Assembly (NCBI GenBank): GCA_017562135.1
Contig: QEYB01000926.1
Location: 806,001-870,000 of the forward strand
Reading direction: 5' to 3'
Source of the DNA: Dipylidium caninum
Lineage: Eukaryota; Platyhelminthes; Cestoda; Cyclophyllidea; Dipylidiidae
DNA: 64,000 bases
The notes beneath the pieces were generated by a model. That model saw only the letters and a list, made by a program, of their open reading frames with translations. It made no database searches and was not told where the DNA came from. Positions 1 through 13,100 of the stretch are shown in pieces. A program made the translations under genes and the position numbers. How positions within the stretch are numbered: the first letter of the stretch is position 1; each line of letters begins with the position of its first letter.

Positions 1-230
1 CGAAAACCCCGCCCACATTAAGGCAAAGTGGCTTGAAGATCGACGATCGGTTAAGGACGCCACACGCAGAGCTGGAAAACACTTCCTGTGGAGCGCCATC
101 CAGACCCACCGGACCTAAGGGACCCCACCATTCCAAAACTCCACGGCAGGCCCTAACGCTCACCAATCCGGGTAAATTCTTAGAATTTCAAAACTGTACA
201 TAAAGCTCAAATAATTAATAAAATTCGCGA

Positions 231-2214
231 TCAGAATTCAAAGTTCGTGGATCCAGGTTGCGTAGTCTGCGGTTCGAAGTGGAACTCATTCAGACTCTGA
301 TTGGATGGCTCGCAGTTGCCTTTAGCATTAGCATTATCGTCCGGACCTTGCTCTTCCTCCTATAAGTAGAACATCAAAATCAAATAAGGAGTGACTTAAC
401 ACCAGAAAGAATTTCGCGGCTTACGGCACTAAAATATTGGGAAATAAAATTATATGCTGCATTGTAAATGGCTTCGTTTTGATGGTTTTGCAGTTCTTCG
501 ATGGGAGTAAGAGCCCCACTTTTCTCGAGAGCCAAGCAGCAGTCCTCCAGCTGGTTGTACGCCTCAGCGGTCTTAAATAAAATTTTGAACTCAGAGGACA
601 AAGTCAGTGATAAGAAAAAGTTGATGCGTCACCAACCTCGAATATCTTCTTCAGACAATCTAACACTAGTCTTAGCACAACCACGTCCATTGTCTTGAGT
701 AAGCCGCTCAAAGCATCGAGTACACCGAGATTCAGCAACGTGGCTCGATGTTCAGGTAATCCACCAGTTACAATATTGCTTATGACCCAACACGCCTCCT
801 TTTGAACTCGAAAATCTGCCTGGAAAAATAAAATTGGTTTAATGATCATGGTTTTCAATGGTGGCTTACCTCAGAAATAAGGCTAAGAATTTTCGGGATA
901 AAACCGGCATCAATCAGCTGTTGAATCTGATCAATGCTGCCCGCAGCTATGTTGCTCAACATCCAGCAAGCTTCTTGCTAAGATTAGACCGGTCTGCACG
1001 AAGAAGCTTTGGGACTTGTTGCAGTACACCGCAATCAATAACAGCCTGAGTCTGACTGTCGGTGCCGAGAATAAGATTTCCAATCACTCTGAGAGAGGGG
1101 GTCACAAGTTGAGACTGTGAAAAGAGATCAGCAAAAACGGTAAAAAGACGGGCACGAGAGCGAAATTATATCATAAAGTAAACTGACGATGTCCGGGTCA
1201 AGATAACGGACCAAGATGGAGACACAACCACTATGGAGAATAGCATCCACGAAAGCGCTACCGCAATCGCTAACGTATGAGAGGGCCCAGATGGTGTCGG
1301 CAACAACATCTTCTGAGTACGGATATTCCAAAAGACGTGCAAAGACAGGAAGAAGTTCCTGTACCGTAACAAGAGGTGGATCAGGATTCTTGTTGCGACA
1401 AAGAATTGGATAGCATCCAGGATATATTCGAAACCACGCTAGTAGTTTCCCATCCTCTTTGCAAAAGTCTACAGAGGGCAAAGATTTAACGCATCTAAAC
1501 GCATTTAAGAAAAAACGCACTCAAGTGCTGGCCCCACGACACCTTGATGAATAACCATGTCTCGATACATTGTTCCATCACCGGCAACGTTACCTAGAGC
1601 CCAGATACACTGCTCAGCTATTCTGATGTTTGGGTGCTTCAAAAGTTGGATCAACTTGGGAACGGCACCAGTTTTTACAACCGATTCAGTATGGCACGAA
1701 TCACCAGAAGCAATATTTGTAAGGGCCCAGGCCGCTTCGAACATCACATCCTCACTAATCACGGTGATTAGCGAAAATAAGGCAAAATACTTGTCGGAGT
1801 TCAAAAGGTCAAGGAGGATTATTTGGGCACCTCTCCGCACAAATTCATCTATTGGAGGATTCTTCAGCTTTGATAGGATTTTGCGACAGTTTTGGGTCGC
1901 TGTCAGCGCACGTTTCATATCCGAACTCTTCATGTCAGCAATGATCTTGTCGTAGTTAGTGGGCAAAGGCAGTTTTTCCTATTTCAAGTTAACTTTTTTG
2001 ATAATTGACCTACCGGACGGTCTTTCAGTAATGATTTTTCGTCGAGGTCTACAACGACGTTGCGGCGTTTTTGAAGCTGCTGTTCCTTTTTGGCCTTCCG
2101 AAGCTCAACGGATTGGTCGATCCTCCTTCTTCTGAGTTCCTAAAAGCAGTTTAGTGTTAACGCTCAACGCACTTCATCCTTTCCTACATTTTTGTACAAC
2201 CGAGAACGGTCCAT
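231..2214 (-). CDS. KPNA: Importin subunit alpha (karyopherin alpha), multi-exon, with two apparent frame breaks
   Basis: Nuclear import adaptor that binds classical nuclear localisation signals through ARM repeats and importin beta through its N-terminal IBB domain. The start is the ATG at 2214, giving MDRSRLYKN. This joins in phase to exon 2 (2139-2014), which holds the IBB with ELRRRRIDQSVELRKAKK and KRRNV. Exon 3 starts at 1978 and carries ARM signatures such as FEAAWALTNIASG and CIWALGNVAGDG. Later exons hold LCRNKNPDPP, SQLVTPSLRVIGN, CWMLSNIAAG, QKEACWVISNIVTGG and LQNHQNEAIYNAAY. The last exon (359-231) is acidic and ends GSTNFEF, like the usual C-terminus. A 36-base GT-AG intron (1790-1755) lies in frame inside exon 3. 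The conserved SWMLSN/LCRNKNP motif is split between frames near 1405, and SNLSK/EACWMLSN near 977. These could be sequence errors or lesions. Identity is secure; the exon 3/4 boundary near 1440-1520 is not. Confidence 0.9.
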
Positions 2215-4436
2215 CACCGGGGCGAGCTTCGTAACTTGCAATCAGAGCAGACTGCTGAATCGACATAAATTTAAACAAACATGGTAAATAAATTTAAAAA
2301 AAGCGTCTGTTACTACGATAGAAATGAGGTCTCTTGTTTATTCACGGCTTTTCTGTGAATCTACTTGATGCTTCAGGTCTTTCCATAAGCATTTTGGAAC
2401 TAGATTGGCGTTTCCTTTGCATGGGTGTTTAATTCCACACGTTAGTAATGCATATCGCGTAAGATTGCCAAATGTTTAATTAACCAGAGGGTATGTGATA
2501 CTCGAGGCACCACTAATGGTCTGTTACGTCTGGTCTGACGTGCCACTATTAGGACGTCATCCGCAAATTTCATGAATACTTTTGCCGCCAATAGTTAAGG
2601 TGAGTATGTGGAAATCCTCTTTATGACCCTTCAGCTCCTTGTTCGCTCCCCACTCACCTTTTTCCTCTAGTCCTTATTTACTCGTGGCAAATCGCCAATG
2701 GGTCTGATATTGTGTCTCCTCTCGATCGGTAGGGTTTATGAATTTCATATTTGCTAAAGTAAGTTTGCTCACACTAACATCCGGCCAAATCGGCCCTCCT
2801 GACCAAAGTAACGGTTGTAATCTATGCATATAAAATGACCTCTTCCTATTCCCTCCATCCGCTCACCCACCACTTTTCACTGTGAGACATTTAGCCGTAG
2901 TTGCCACTTAGTCGCTCCGACTACTTGGCCGAAGTACATTTACTATTTAGGCCTCAATTACATCTATTTAAGGCAATGCCGTCTTTAAAACTGTAACAAA
3001 CACATAAACAGAATGCAATTCGTAGTAATAAATGCGTTTGAATCCTTATCCATTCCTGTCCTAAAATATTTGTAAAATAAATGCACGATTTTAACAGTTA
3101 AGTGGAATGTGACGGTGTTCTAGTTAAAAAACAACAGTTGCTTGAGGCGACACTATGGATAACTTCCCTCACAGAACGTTTGATCACTTATATTCGTAAA
3201 AAGGAACCCCCCAGGGAAGAGTTTAATGCCTCCATACACCTAGTCCAGACTGACATAAATGAGTTGCTCGGGGTGAGAGAATAGAATGTGGACTTCGTTA
3301 TATTTCCAGTATACTTACACGAGAGACTAATAGCCTCTGTGCATACTGGCATGACGAGGCAAAGGAGACAGAGTTGAAATACAGTTGTCAGCCATGAATC
3401 ATGCTGACCTGACCTCTTAGAAACCTGTCCTGGCTTCCTCTCGCCGCCACTTCTATCTTCCTCATCTGACTCTCTCTCGCACATCATTTTGTGGAGAAGA
3501 AGAAGCGGCCGTCACAACATCAAGCTTTTGGCGCAATCCCCTTAAGACTTCCTTTCATTCTCTCTTTTGTAAAAGACGCAAAAAGGAGGCTGGTTTGTTT
3601 AGTCGTTTTGACGGCCTTTCTTGTACTTTCTATGCATACACAAGGGCAGGGTGATACAGCATATTCTTCGCAGTTATTCCTGACGTCACATATGTGTGAC
3701 ACTTGGTTTTGAGGTTGGACTAGGGTTGCCGATCGAACCAGTAGCGGAAATATAGTCAGATTCTGGCAATGCGCCAGAAGTGGGTATATTAAGGTTCGGA
3801 GTTCGTGGAGCTTCATTGAGTTTCGTGCGAGTGCAGAGCTTGAAAAAGGGTCGCATCTCACCGAGAACCAAGGAATGAAGAGGTCTACATCTTATGAATG
3901 ACTGTAACCACGTTATCTCCACTTCTCCAACGAGAAGACGGTTAGGAGAAGTCCAGGATCTCGCCATCTCTCTGACTGTAACTGACGAATAGGCATGACT
4001 TATTTGAAGCGATGTAAAATTAAAGTTATCATGCTTCAGACTGATTTGTCGATTATTTCGACTTCCCAACGCGGGTAATGAACTAATCGTCCTGACAGTT
4101 TACCAGACGAAGTATCCTCTACACCAAGTCAATTGACGAATTGTCTGTGATTGACTCGAGCTATGGAGTGATTTATTGCCTTAGTCATATTACCTCTGGG
4201 AAAAAGTTGTGCTATTACTGGAAAAAGTTCCCCTGGAGTTTCATTGTTCTCTCTGTTAAAGCATAGCATCAAATACAATTATGTTAAATTTAATGCCACA
4301 ACCAGAAAGTTCTGTCCATATTTATGCTAACAATTATTGACTCGTACCACTTGGCTCTCTATTGTTATTGACGTAGCAAGTTAACTAAAACAACGTGGAT
4401 TATTAATAATCTTATGCGTAAAGCGATTTTGTGCCC
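2215..4436. other. Non-coding stretch upstream of importin alpha
   Basis: About 2.2 kb containing only short open frames without recognisable domains or splice context. It lies 5' of importin alpha, so the promoter is presumably in its left part, but I see no defined core element. Confidence 0.4.
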
Positions 4437-5270
4437 ATGGCTACCGATAAAGTTCATTCACGTCACTATATCTTATGCGAATTTCTAAAGGGGAGAAATG
4501 CTACAGAATCAGGTAGGAGTTTATTTAAGGTGTTTACTAAAGGCCCAATCTCTGAAAAGACATGCAGAAGATGGTTCCAAATATTTTGAAATAGGTGATT
4601 TCGACCTTTCTCATAAGCCACGTTCTGGGCGAATATTTTTGACCAACGACGGTGTTGTTAAGACGACGTTGGAACAGGATCCTTGTCTGACACCATCGCA
4701 AATCGCTGAAAGGCTTAATTAAGCCCAACAAACCGGTTTGGTTCGTATTCGGAAGATAGGAGAATTTGGATGACCGAGGAGTCATATGCACATCTCTCAA
4801 GCAGAACGACAACTGGGGATAAAAAGTTTATTGGATTAACTATGGAAAAGTCGTAAGAAAAGGGGGCATATCGTGAATGCAGAGAACCTAGCCCTTCCAC
4901 CCCTGAGCCAAATTCGACCGAGAATAAGAGAACTTGTATATTTGGTTGGACACCCGGGAACTAATACTTTATGAGCTTTTAAAACCGAAAGAAAAGCTCA
5001 ATTCGGAAAAGTATTGTCATCAACTGGATAATTCAAGGGTAGCGGTCCGAGAAGAGGCCTGAAATTTTCAATAGGAAGGACACGCTGTATCACGATGGTG
5101 CCAGGCCACAATTGTTTGGGGACTTGTCAAAAAATTGCAGTACTAAACCGGGAATTTCTCTCGCATCCACCATATTCCCCGAACTTAGCAACCTCCGGCT
5201 GTCACTTGCTTTTGATTCCACAAAATTGTTTATGAGGCAAAAGATTCAAAAATAAAGATGATATGAAACA
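4437..5270 (+). mobile_element. Decayed mariner-family transposase (lineage 1)
   Basis: The reading from the ATG at 4437 gives a mariner-like helix-turn-helix start: a YILCEFLKGRNATES segment followed by ISEKTCRRWFQIF. After a frame change, FEIGDFDLSHKPRSGR and then EQDPCLTPSQIAERLN follow, the typical second HTH region. Further on, broken by stops and frame changes, are DTLYHDGARPQ (the HDNARPH catalytic-region motif) and a PPYSPDLAPSDYHLF-like stretch near 5170-5215. Several in-frame stops make it a relic without coding capacity. Terminal inverted repeats were not identified, so the limits are those of the transposase similarity only. Confidence 0.8.
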
Positions 5271-7125
5271 AATACTGGTTTAGTTTTTCTCATCAAAAAA
5301 CGAAACATTTGAAGAAGTGATTAGTAGTAATGGCGTGACGACAAGAAAAAATGTACTTTGTTTTATTCCAATAAACGGACAGAACTCTCCGGTAGACGTG
5401 GTGCTTCCTGGAGGAGGCGAAGAGTCGAATGTCGATGCGACCAATATTTGTACTGGTAGTCTCCTAAATCCAGGCAAAACACATAAGTTGACAAGCTCCT
5501 ACAGGTTTTAACAGGTATAGGACAAACTCCAAGGTGGTGGATTTAATCAACTTGTCGTTGTCGGTGAGAGTGAATGAAATAAATAGACCGCTGCCCTTAT
5601 GCTTGAACTTTCTGTTAACCTCTATTCGAAGTATGTTGTTCAGGGTCTTAAGTCCTCTTTGGATAATCTAGTTTGGAAATTTTCAGTGGTCGTATGTACT
5701 ATGGAATGTTGGAGCAGGCTTTGGTAATGTCCTAGTAAGGGACGATGTGAATGTCGACTGAGACTTGCGAGTTTTGGTGGACGAAGGTGGTGCCCACACC
5801 ACGACGGTTCGTACTGAATTCACCGCATGTATCACACAATAACCGGAGAAACATCCACCCAACAGCGAAATCGGATGCTCTCAAGAACCAAGATGAAGTT
5901 AGTTTGACAGCCGATAGGCCACTTTCCTGCCACTTCTCAGTGGGGCGAGACTTCACACAACTTTCATTCTCTCCACTGGCCTTGGGAAAACTTCGACTCT
6001 TGAGATTAAAGGTAAACTTCGAAAAAAAAACACCTAGCTGACTGAGTTCTTCGGTGCAGAGATTACCTTAAACAAGAATCCAGTCTACATCGTGTTCGAA
6101 GGGAAATTAAAACTTTGTCGGAGCAATTAGAACGTTACCGTTTCAGTCTTGAGAGGCAGTCTATCGGTTCGCAGTCATACAAATCCCGATTACCTTTGTG
6201 ATTACATAATGAAAACGACTCTTCTACAGAGGCGTTTACGCTCCCGGAGACCGGACGCTTCCGCTTTGTCGCCTCTATCCCCTTGCGTGCTAATTTCCCC
6301 AAACAATTAAGGGAAATGGGCGAACTATACCATCAGAGAAATCTACCTCAATATGTTTTCATCAGGCTGAAAAAGGGTCTCCCCACTCTGAATTGAGTTT
6401 ATCAGCACGGTCTCTTCAAATTCTCATCAAATAAATGCACTCCGGCAACAAAGTCACTGACATAACCGCAACATGCCATATCATCTCCTGGAAACTCTGA
6501 ACTTCCTGAAATCCATGCTATTTCAGACCAGAGATTCAGGTCTAACCTCACTTCTCGGAAATACAGACAGGACTTGCAGACTCACCGAAAATCGGGACTC
6601 ATGGGTACACATGGCGGGAAGCGGCAACAGGCATTTTGACATCAACAGGGCGGCCGGGATAACGTTCTTTCTAGCAACAGCCACACACCTTCCACTGGCG
6701 GCAGCGTTCACTATGTTTACCGGTGTGCGGCTAGAACGCGCCTATGTCAGACTCGGCCTAATAGCCATCATGTCAAACTCTTCCCGAAGGGATGGAGTAG
6801 ACAGAGTCACACAAACGACATTTATTGTGGAAATAACGTACATAGACGAACGGAACCGGGATAACACACTCCTCCACTTCGGAGCGTTTGGGAGTAAAGT
6901 AAACTGTCAGGAAAGACCGATGGGAACAGAACAGTAGGAAAATGAGCACACGAGAAAACTTGAACGCACTTATTTGGAACAAGTTCAAGTTTTATTAGGC
7001 CAGGTTTTTTGAACACCCATGAGAGGTTAAGCCAGAAAGCCAAGAAAAGGGTAACACACGAGAGAGGTATATACAATACATGTGGGCAAAAGTAGCAATC
7101 ATGGAGGTAAATGAACTGCTGAAGG
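5271..7125. other. Intergenic stretch with no supported gene
   Basis: Lies between the mariner relic and the 3' end of the Ser/Pro-rich gene. The longest open frame (6473-6937, plus, 154 codons) has no recognisable domain or splice partners and is not called. The right part is probably 3' untranslated or flanking sequence of the minus-strand gene ending at 7126. Confidence 0.4.
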
Positions 7126-10100
7126 TCACATAAGTGTTGAACAGGCACCTGTCCGAATTCCGCTCGAGGGAGAAGCAGACGTGGCCGATGAAGAGGGCGG
7201 TATTACCAACTTCAGTCGACAGTATTGTCCTAAGAGAGGTGAGTCCGATGGCAAGACCTGAAGTGGATCCTGCATCAGAAATCCTTTTAAAGGTGGAGTA
7301 ACTTCAGATGGTGGTGGAAGGGTTTTTCTACTCTCAGACGGTTTCAATAGATGGTCCAGAGAAGGCAGATTAATGGTATTCGATGGAGCATCGTGGAAGG
7401 AGACGGGTCGGGTACGGGACGCAGAACGACTCGACATGAGTCGTGCGTTGCCCTCTGGTGGTTGATGCGGCTCAAATAGGGATCGGGTCATCAGGTCTTC
7501 GCACGGTGGAGTCGGTGTGGAGAGGATGAATCTGTCAGGTTGTCTCAACCGATCCGCTAGGGTCTCTGGCAGGGTAGAGGGTTTGTAAGGAAGGATGTCC
7601 GCGTACCAGCTGCAAGTACTGCTACTTGCCGCTGTGGTTGTAATCGATTCGGAAGGAGAGACTGTCGAAGCTGGGCGTCGACCGCGTATACAGTGGTCGA
7701 GAAGCGGTGAGTGCTGATGGGAAGCCCGAAAGGTGCTTGCTGCTCTTCGGTGATGAACAGACTTCTAAAAGTGCAGAGAGATAAAATAAGTGACGAAATG
7801 CGTCACAATACCATTTGAATAGCCACAGGAAATGGCATTACTGAATTCCAAAAAGTAAGGCTCCTCGGCGAGCCAAGGGGATGGAGGTATGGGAAGACTA
7901 ATTTGATGCCGAATATACGAGGGAAATAGAAGTAGTTAAAGAGAAGGAAATGGCATTTGAAGAGGATTGACGAAAGTTAAGGGGAGAGGTCACGAGGTGG
8001 CTAAACGCACCTCCTCAAAAATTGGCGGTTGCGGCGACGCCGTGAGAGCCGGAGGCGTAGCACACACTAGACGACCTTCCATCTCCAAGAGAGCACTGTG
8101 GAGCATCCCTTTTGGGGGGAGAGGCGGCGGGGCAGGGGGCCGAAAAGGGCCGGTAGAGGGCGTGGCTGCAGTAGACTGTGGAACAGCGTAAGTCGGCTCT
8201 GCCTCAGTCTCCACACTTGTTAACGTGGTGGTGGATGCAGAACGCACAAGCGAAGATTCACCGAGTTGGCCTGAGGGTTGTGCCGTTGTCGGTGTCTTTT
8301 CATTTAAGCCCGGAGTCGTCGCCAACGTTCGTGGAGGCACCTCCTCGTAAATACAATTTACCGATGAGGTGTACACACCAGAGTAGTGCGAGGATCTACA
8401 CATTGTGTCAAGTTAAAAAGAAAAGGATGGGCGCAATGTCAGATAAAAAACCTCGAGCAAAATAAAGAAGCCCGGATATTTTGCATGACCAAAAGCTAAC
8501 GAGAAGGATTCATTATAAGATAGATAACGATGGTTGCTTAATGGCAAACCTTTCACTTCCGCAATAAATTCCCTTAGTTCGTTCAAGCCCTACCCACTTG
8601 AATGAAAGGAGACAGAAGCGTTTTGACTGACAATTTGGAATAAAACACCCCCAGCACGTCAGAAAGTACTCACCACCCATCATTTTCTAAAATGGGTCTG
8701 GACAAAATTCTCCATACTCCGACCAGTAGCAATCTAATCCTGGTAGAACAACGCACGATCCGACGTGCAGGCACATATATCAGCATCAACAAACTGCCGT
8801 ACTTTTGTAGCCGTAGCAAATGACGATAAAACATCGTTGACATCCCCCCTCCCTCCTACCGTTTAGTCCGCTGGCTCGGGTCTAAACAGCACGCCACGCG
8901 CCGACAGACAAAGTCTAACGAATCCAACAGTCTCCAACCCTGTTTGGTAACTACAATTGCGGAGAGAGGAGGGACAAATAGGGTGAAAATACCAGATTTT
9001 CATATCACCCCAGCTGAGGTTGCAATCCCCTGTCAATCTGTAACACACAAATAAATGAACTGAAAGATCTTAGAACAAATGCATTTTTAAGGCCATCACC
9101 AAGTCCGCTGAAAGAGGACTTACTGTTAAATGACGGAACACAAGGGATAAGTGTGCGTAAGTCGGGTTGACGTCCGTTTCAAACACACCTCAGGAATACA
9201 TCAAGTGAGCACACATGTGTGACATGAGTTTATTACCACCTAGTGAAGAACGAGCTTTTACCGGATTGGTTGACTTAAGAACAACAAAGTGGACGTAATT
9301 TACGTCTCTGATCCGAGGAGGGCCAGACACGAGGAGAGAATGCGCGTCAAAGGAAGGTCGACATCTCCCATTTCAATGTTAAAACCACCAAACCTCTTCC
9401 CACCCTCTCCGGATGGTGAAGCCGATCGAAGGGGCAACACACGCTTGAATAGTCAATTTCGTGTTAACTTCTAGCATAACATTTGTACACTTTTTAGGAA
9501 AAAATCAAGCAGATTTAAAGCGGAGTGAATGGAATAGTTTCTAATCATTCCTACAACTCAATAATGAACACAAAATGGTACTTAGGAGTAGCCCCACACG
9601 ACGGCAAGGATGAGAAGGGAATTGAAGAACCGACCACAGAGTAGTCCGCGTCTCGTCTGCAATCTATTAAGACACGAATTCGGAGCAGCTAACAGACAGT
9701 CACATTCGTTCGGGTACAGTAATTTAATTCCATTTAAGCTAACGCATGAATGCACACGCACTGACACAAAGAGCACGGCAAGAAATAGCGGGTGCGGAGG
9801 GCGAAGGAAAACACACCAAAGGATGAACCTAAGAGGCTCATTAATAATGAATGCTTATCGAATAAACGAGCCAGAGAGGAGATGGTTTGTTGCCAGGTTT
9901 TGGCTGGACAATCGCTTTTCCCACCATTCCATCGTGCACAACATGGGAGAAAGTGGGGTGAGAGGGAAAGATAGATGTAGGACAAAGGAACAGGGCATTA
10001 CTCTCATACTCCGCTTCATTACGCATTACGTTGGACATTTTTCAAACATTAACACCTGCCTATTTCCACGCCAGATACGTACAGAGTGCTCAAAAATGCA

Positions 10101-13100
10101 GAAGAAACTTGAACAACAACAACAACAGCGGTGCCCATTGGTTAATGTGCATCTTGAGGGAGGTGCATTCATTCTGTTTGTTGCCATTTATCAAAACATA
10201 GAGTAAAGGTTCAAACAGGTAGAAGGTTATGCCTGATTCGTCCGCACCTACAGGGTATGGGTAGCAGTAAGAAACTAGCACATTGAATGTAAAGGAGGCG
10301 GTTTGTACCAAATGAGGGAAAAAAATACCCGCAAGCATAGCCAGAAATGAGAAAAACGAAAGCATCGACCATGTAAAAAATCCAGCAGGTCGAACTATGT
10401 AAAACTAAGAAGCTGATTTTGCACGTCTCCTTAAAAATTAACGCGGCAGTTCATTCGCAGAGACTGGAATACGGCAAAATACTGAAAAATGGCAGGACAG
10501 TTGCACAATGTAAAGATAGAAAGGAGCATAAAGAACGATTTAGGATGACGGGACGCAATTCCGCAGGTTACAGCGCGCAATGCTACCAACCAAAAATGCA
10601 GAACCAAATGGTCGCAACAAGGGGGGTACAGTTAAAAGTGACAAAAAAGTGATAGGAGCGTCCACTAATTTCGGAGATACGAAAAATTGTGTCCGAAGAC
10701 CGAAGGTAGATGTAGGTTTTGTACGAGGACGAGTTAAATACTCCCGTAGCTACTATTATTTGTCAAGCCTCTGACATTCACACCATTGAACTTGCAACAA
10801 CAATTCCTCCACTCGACACTACCTTCCCAACAGTTCACCTTGACCACATCAGACATCGTTTGTCCCGCCTCCATACCACGTTGTGGTGTGGGTGGGGCTC
10901 ATCACATCTTCTCGTCACAACACTGAATTTGCACTAGATGCATTGGCAGAAGACAACCATTGCACGCCCCTCCACCGTCTACACTTCTCCTCTCTGCCGT
11001 TGGTACTTCACTGACGCACACCACATTGCCCTCCGACCACCATTCATGTGTGGCAGTGTGTGTGTGTTTACCTCTTCCGCTGGTACTTTTCCTTACAGCT
11101 GTCCCGCCACATGTCGGTACATTATGGGTCTTCGCCTCGAATGTCATCCTAATCCGCCGCACACACAGACACACATTTCATTTGCCCACTGCCTAGGCCC
11201 CACCGCTACCAACACCGCAACCACCACGACCACCATAATCTCCATCGCTCATCCCACCTCCGGCATTCCCCAACTCCGTAACGGTAGAGTTCTCCCTTCA
11301 CTTGCAACGAATCGATCACTCCTACTTCCTACTCAACTGAGTGGTCAAGTGCCTGCCCCAACGATGACGCGGCGGGAGTTATTTGAGCAACACAGGCGGA
11401 GAGCGTCCTGCTGCACCTGGGGCTGTCGTGTCGAGGCGTTTGCATGCAAGGCTTCCTCCTCCCTCTCTCCGCGCACCAAGTGCACTGCATCCACTTGTGT
11501 GCATCAACACAATCGCATGTCCACACTTGACACGTACTGACATGTTCACTCCAGAACTCGTCGGAACACTGCGATCTTCCGACTTCTCCAACTGACTACC
11601 ACGGTAAACTGCGCGTAGACAGACTGCAGGCATGTGAGTGGCCGTTTCGTGCACTTTGCCAGTCTGTCCTCTCGTCAATCCCGTGGCGGCTCCATTTACC
11701 TCGGAGTGCATTTCCCCGACCACATTTGCAGTTGGTCTTCCAGTCAGACTGGCCTCATCCCAATCGACAAACCCATCATCACGACACTGCACCGAGCCCG
11801 TGCCCGATGATTCCAATTAACGAGAAAACGTGTCGCAGACTGCGATTACAAGCCCTGTGCACTCACTCTTCCCATTCCATTCGAGCGCGCACCATGGTGT
11901 TTCCCTCCATTTTCTCCCCATTTTCTGCGACCGCCACTCCACTTACCCTCAACATTCATTGGTACCGACGCAGTGATCTCACCCACACGGTTGAGGGGTC
12001 TTCATCAACTTTACTTTACTTAGTCGTCGTCATTATCAACATCGACTCCCACTTGGTCCTGCTACTGCATGGCTCGTTTGTACGAGTTAGGCGCTCGCCA
12101 TTGTGCACATGTTCCATTCGCACCACGGCTACACGAGACATCCCACCTAACAGAAGTCGTTGATTCGCACTTTGTTACCATGCTCCTCTCTAATGGCATT
12201 TGTCTGTGTGTTTTTCGACACTTGACCTACTGCCCGCTCTCCTACCCGTTCACTCACCACTCCCCTTCACCACGTGCCATCAGAGTGTCTTGCTTCATCC
12301 TTCGTCCATCTTCGTCATACCTGGCATTGGACGTAGGCGTTCCTGTCTTGTCTACTCTGGTGAGCGTCATTTGGTGGTCACCGGTTCAGGTGGGGATGGT
12401 GACGCCTCCATTGCGACAGTCAACGTGGTCCCACCACCCTTCGACTGTCCTCAACCAACCGTCACATGTTCGCTGACTTCAGCACTATTTGACCGTACAA
12501 GTGGAAAACCACACTTCGCACACTTGTGCGCCTTTGCGTATGCCAACTGCTTCATCCATTCCATCGCCGCCTACATCCCCTCGCGCCATTAGACTTGACT
12601 AGGTCAACTTCTATTCCACACATTCTTGTCACGACTGGGTCTAGTTACATCTGCCCATAAACGTTTTAAGCAAGACATCCGTTGAACTCTTCTATCCTGC
12701 CGGCCATTCAAGCCGAAATTGCACACTTCTCAAACTTGGAGCTAATAAACAGCGCCCTAAATTAAACCTCCTCTCCAATGATATTCGGCCATTTGACTGG
12801 ATTTTTTTTGCATACCGCACGATAAAGTTTCCCACCACCTAACCCGCAGGGAGTCTACTTGTGCTCAGGACTCGGTGTTCACGTGGGACTCTAATATACG
12901 TGCGAGTTCCCAGAATGGATCATCAACAGGCTATTAAATCGAAGTGAGTTTCATGGTACTCTTAGGGAACTTGAACTTATGTCAAACGTTAAAGCTAGTT
13001 GTACGAACTTCTAATTAGAGACGAGCAATTAAACCTCTTATTTCACTAACATTAGGACATTTGAAAAGAGAACTATAACAAGTTATATGAAAGATGCATC

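Noticed and set aside
6473..6937. 154-codon plus-strand open frame
   Set aside because: No domain, no neighbours on its strand; length is compatible with chance in this base composition.
9610..10206. 198-codon plus-strand open frame
   Set aside because: Lies inside an intron of the minus-strand gene, has no recognisable domain, mixed composition with a short CAA run, and no splice partners.
11379..12592. Several overlapping open frames in the inverted repeat arms (and their copies at 15405-16718)
   Set aside because: Their repetition merely reflects the duplicated DNA; frames overlap on both strands and none resembles a transposase or other protein.
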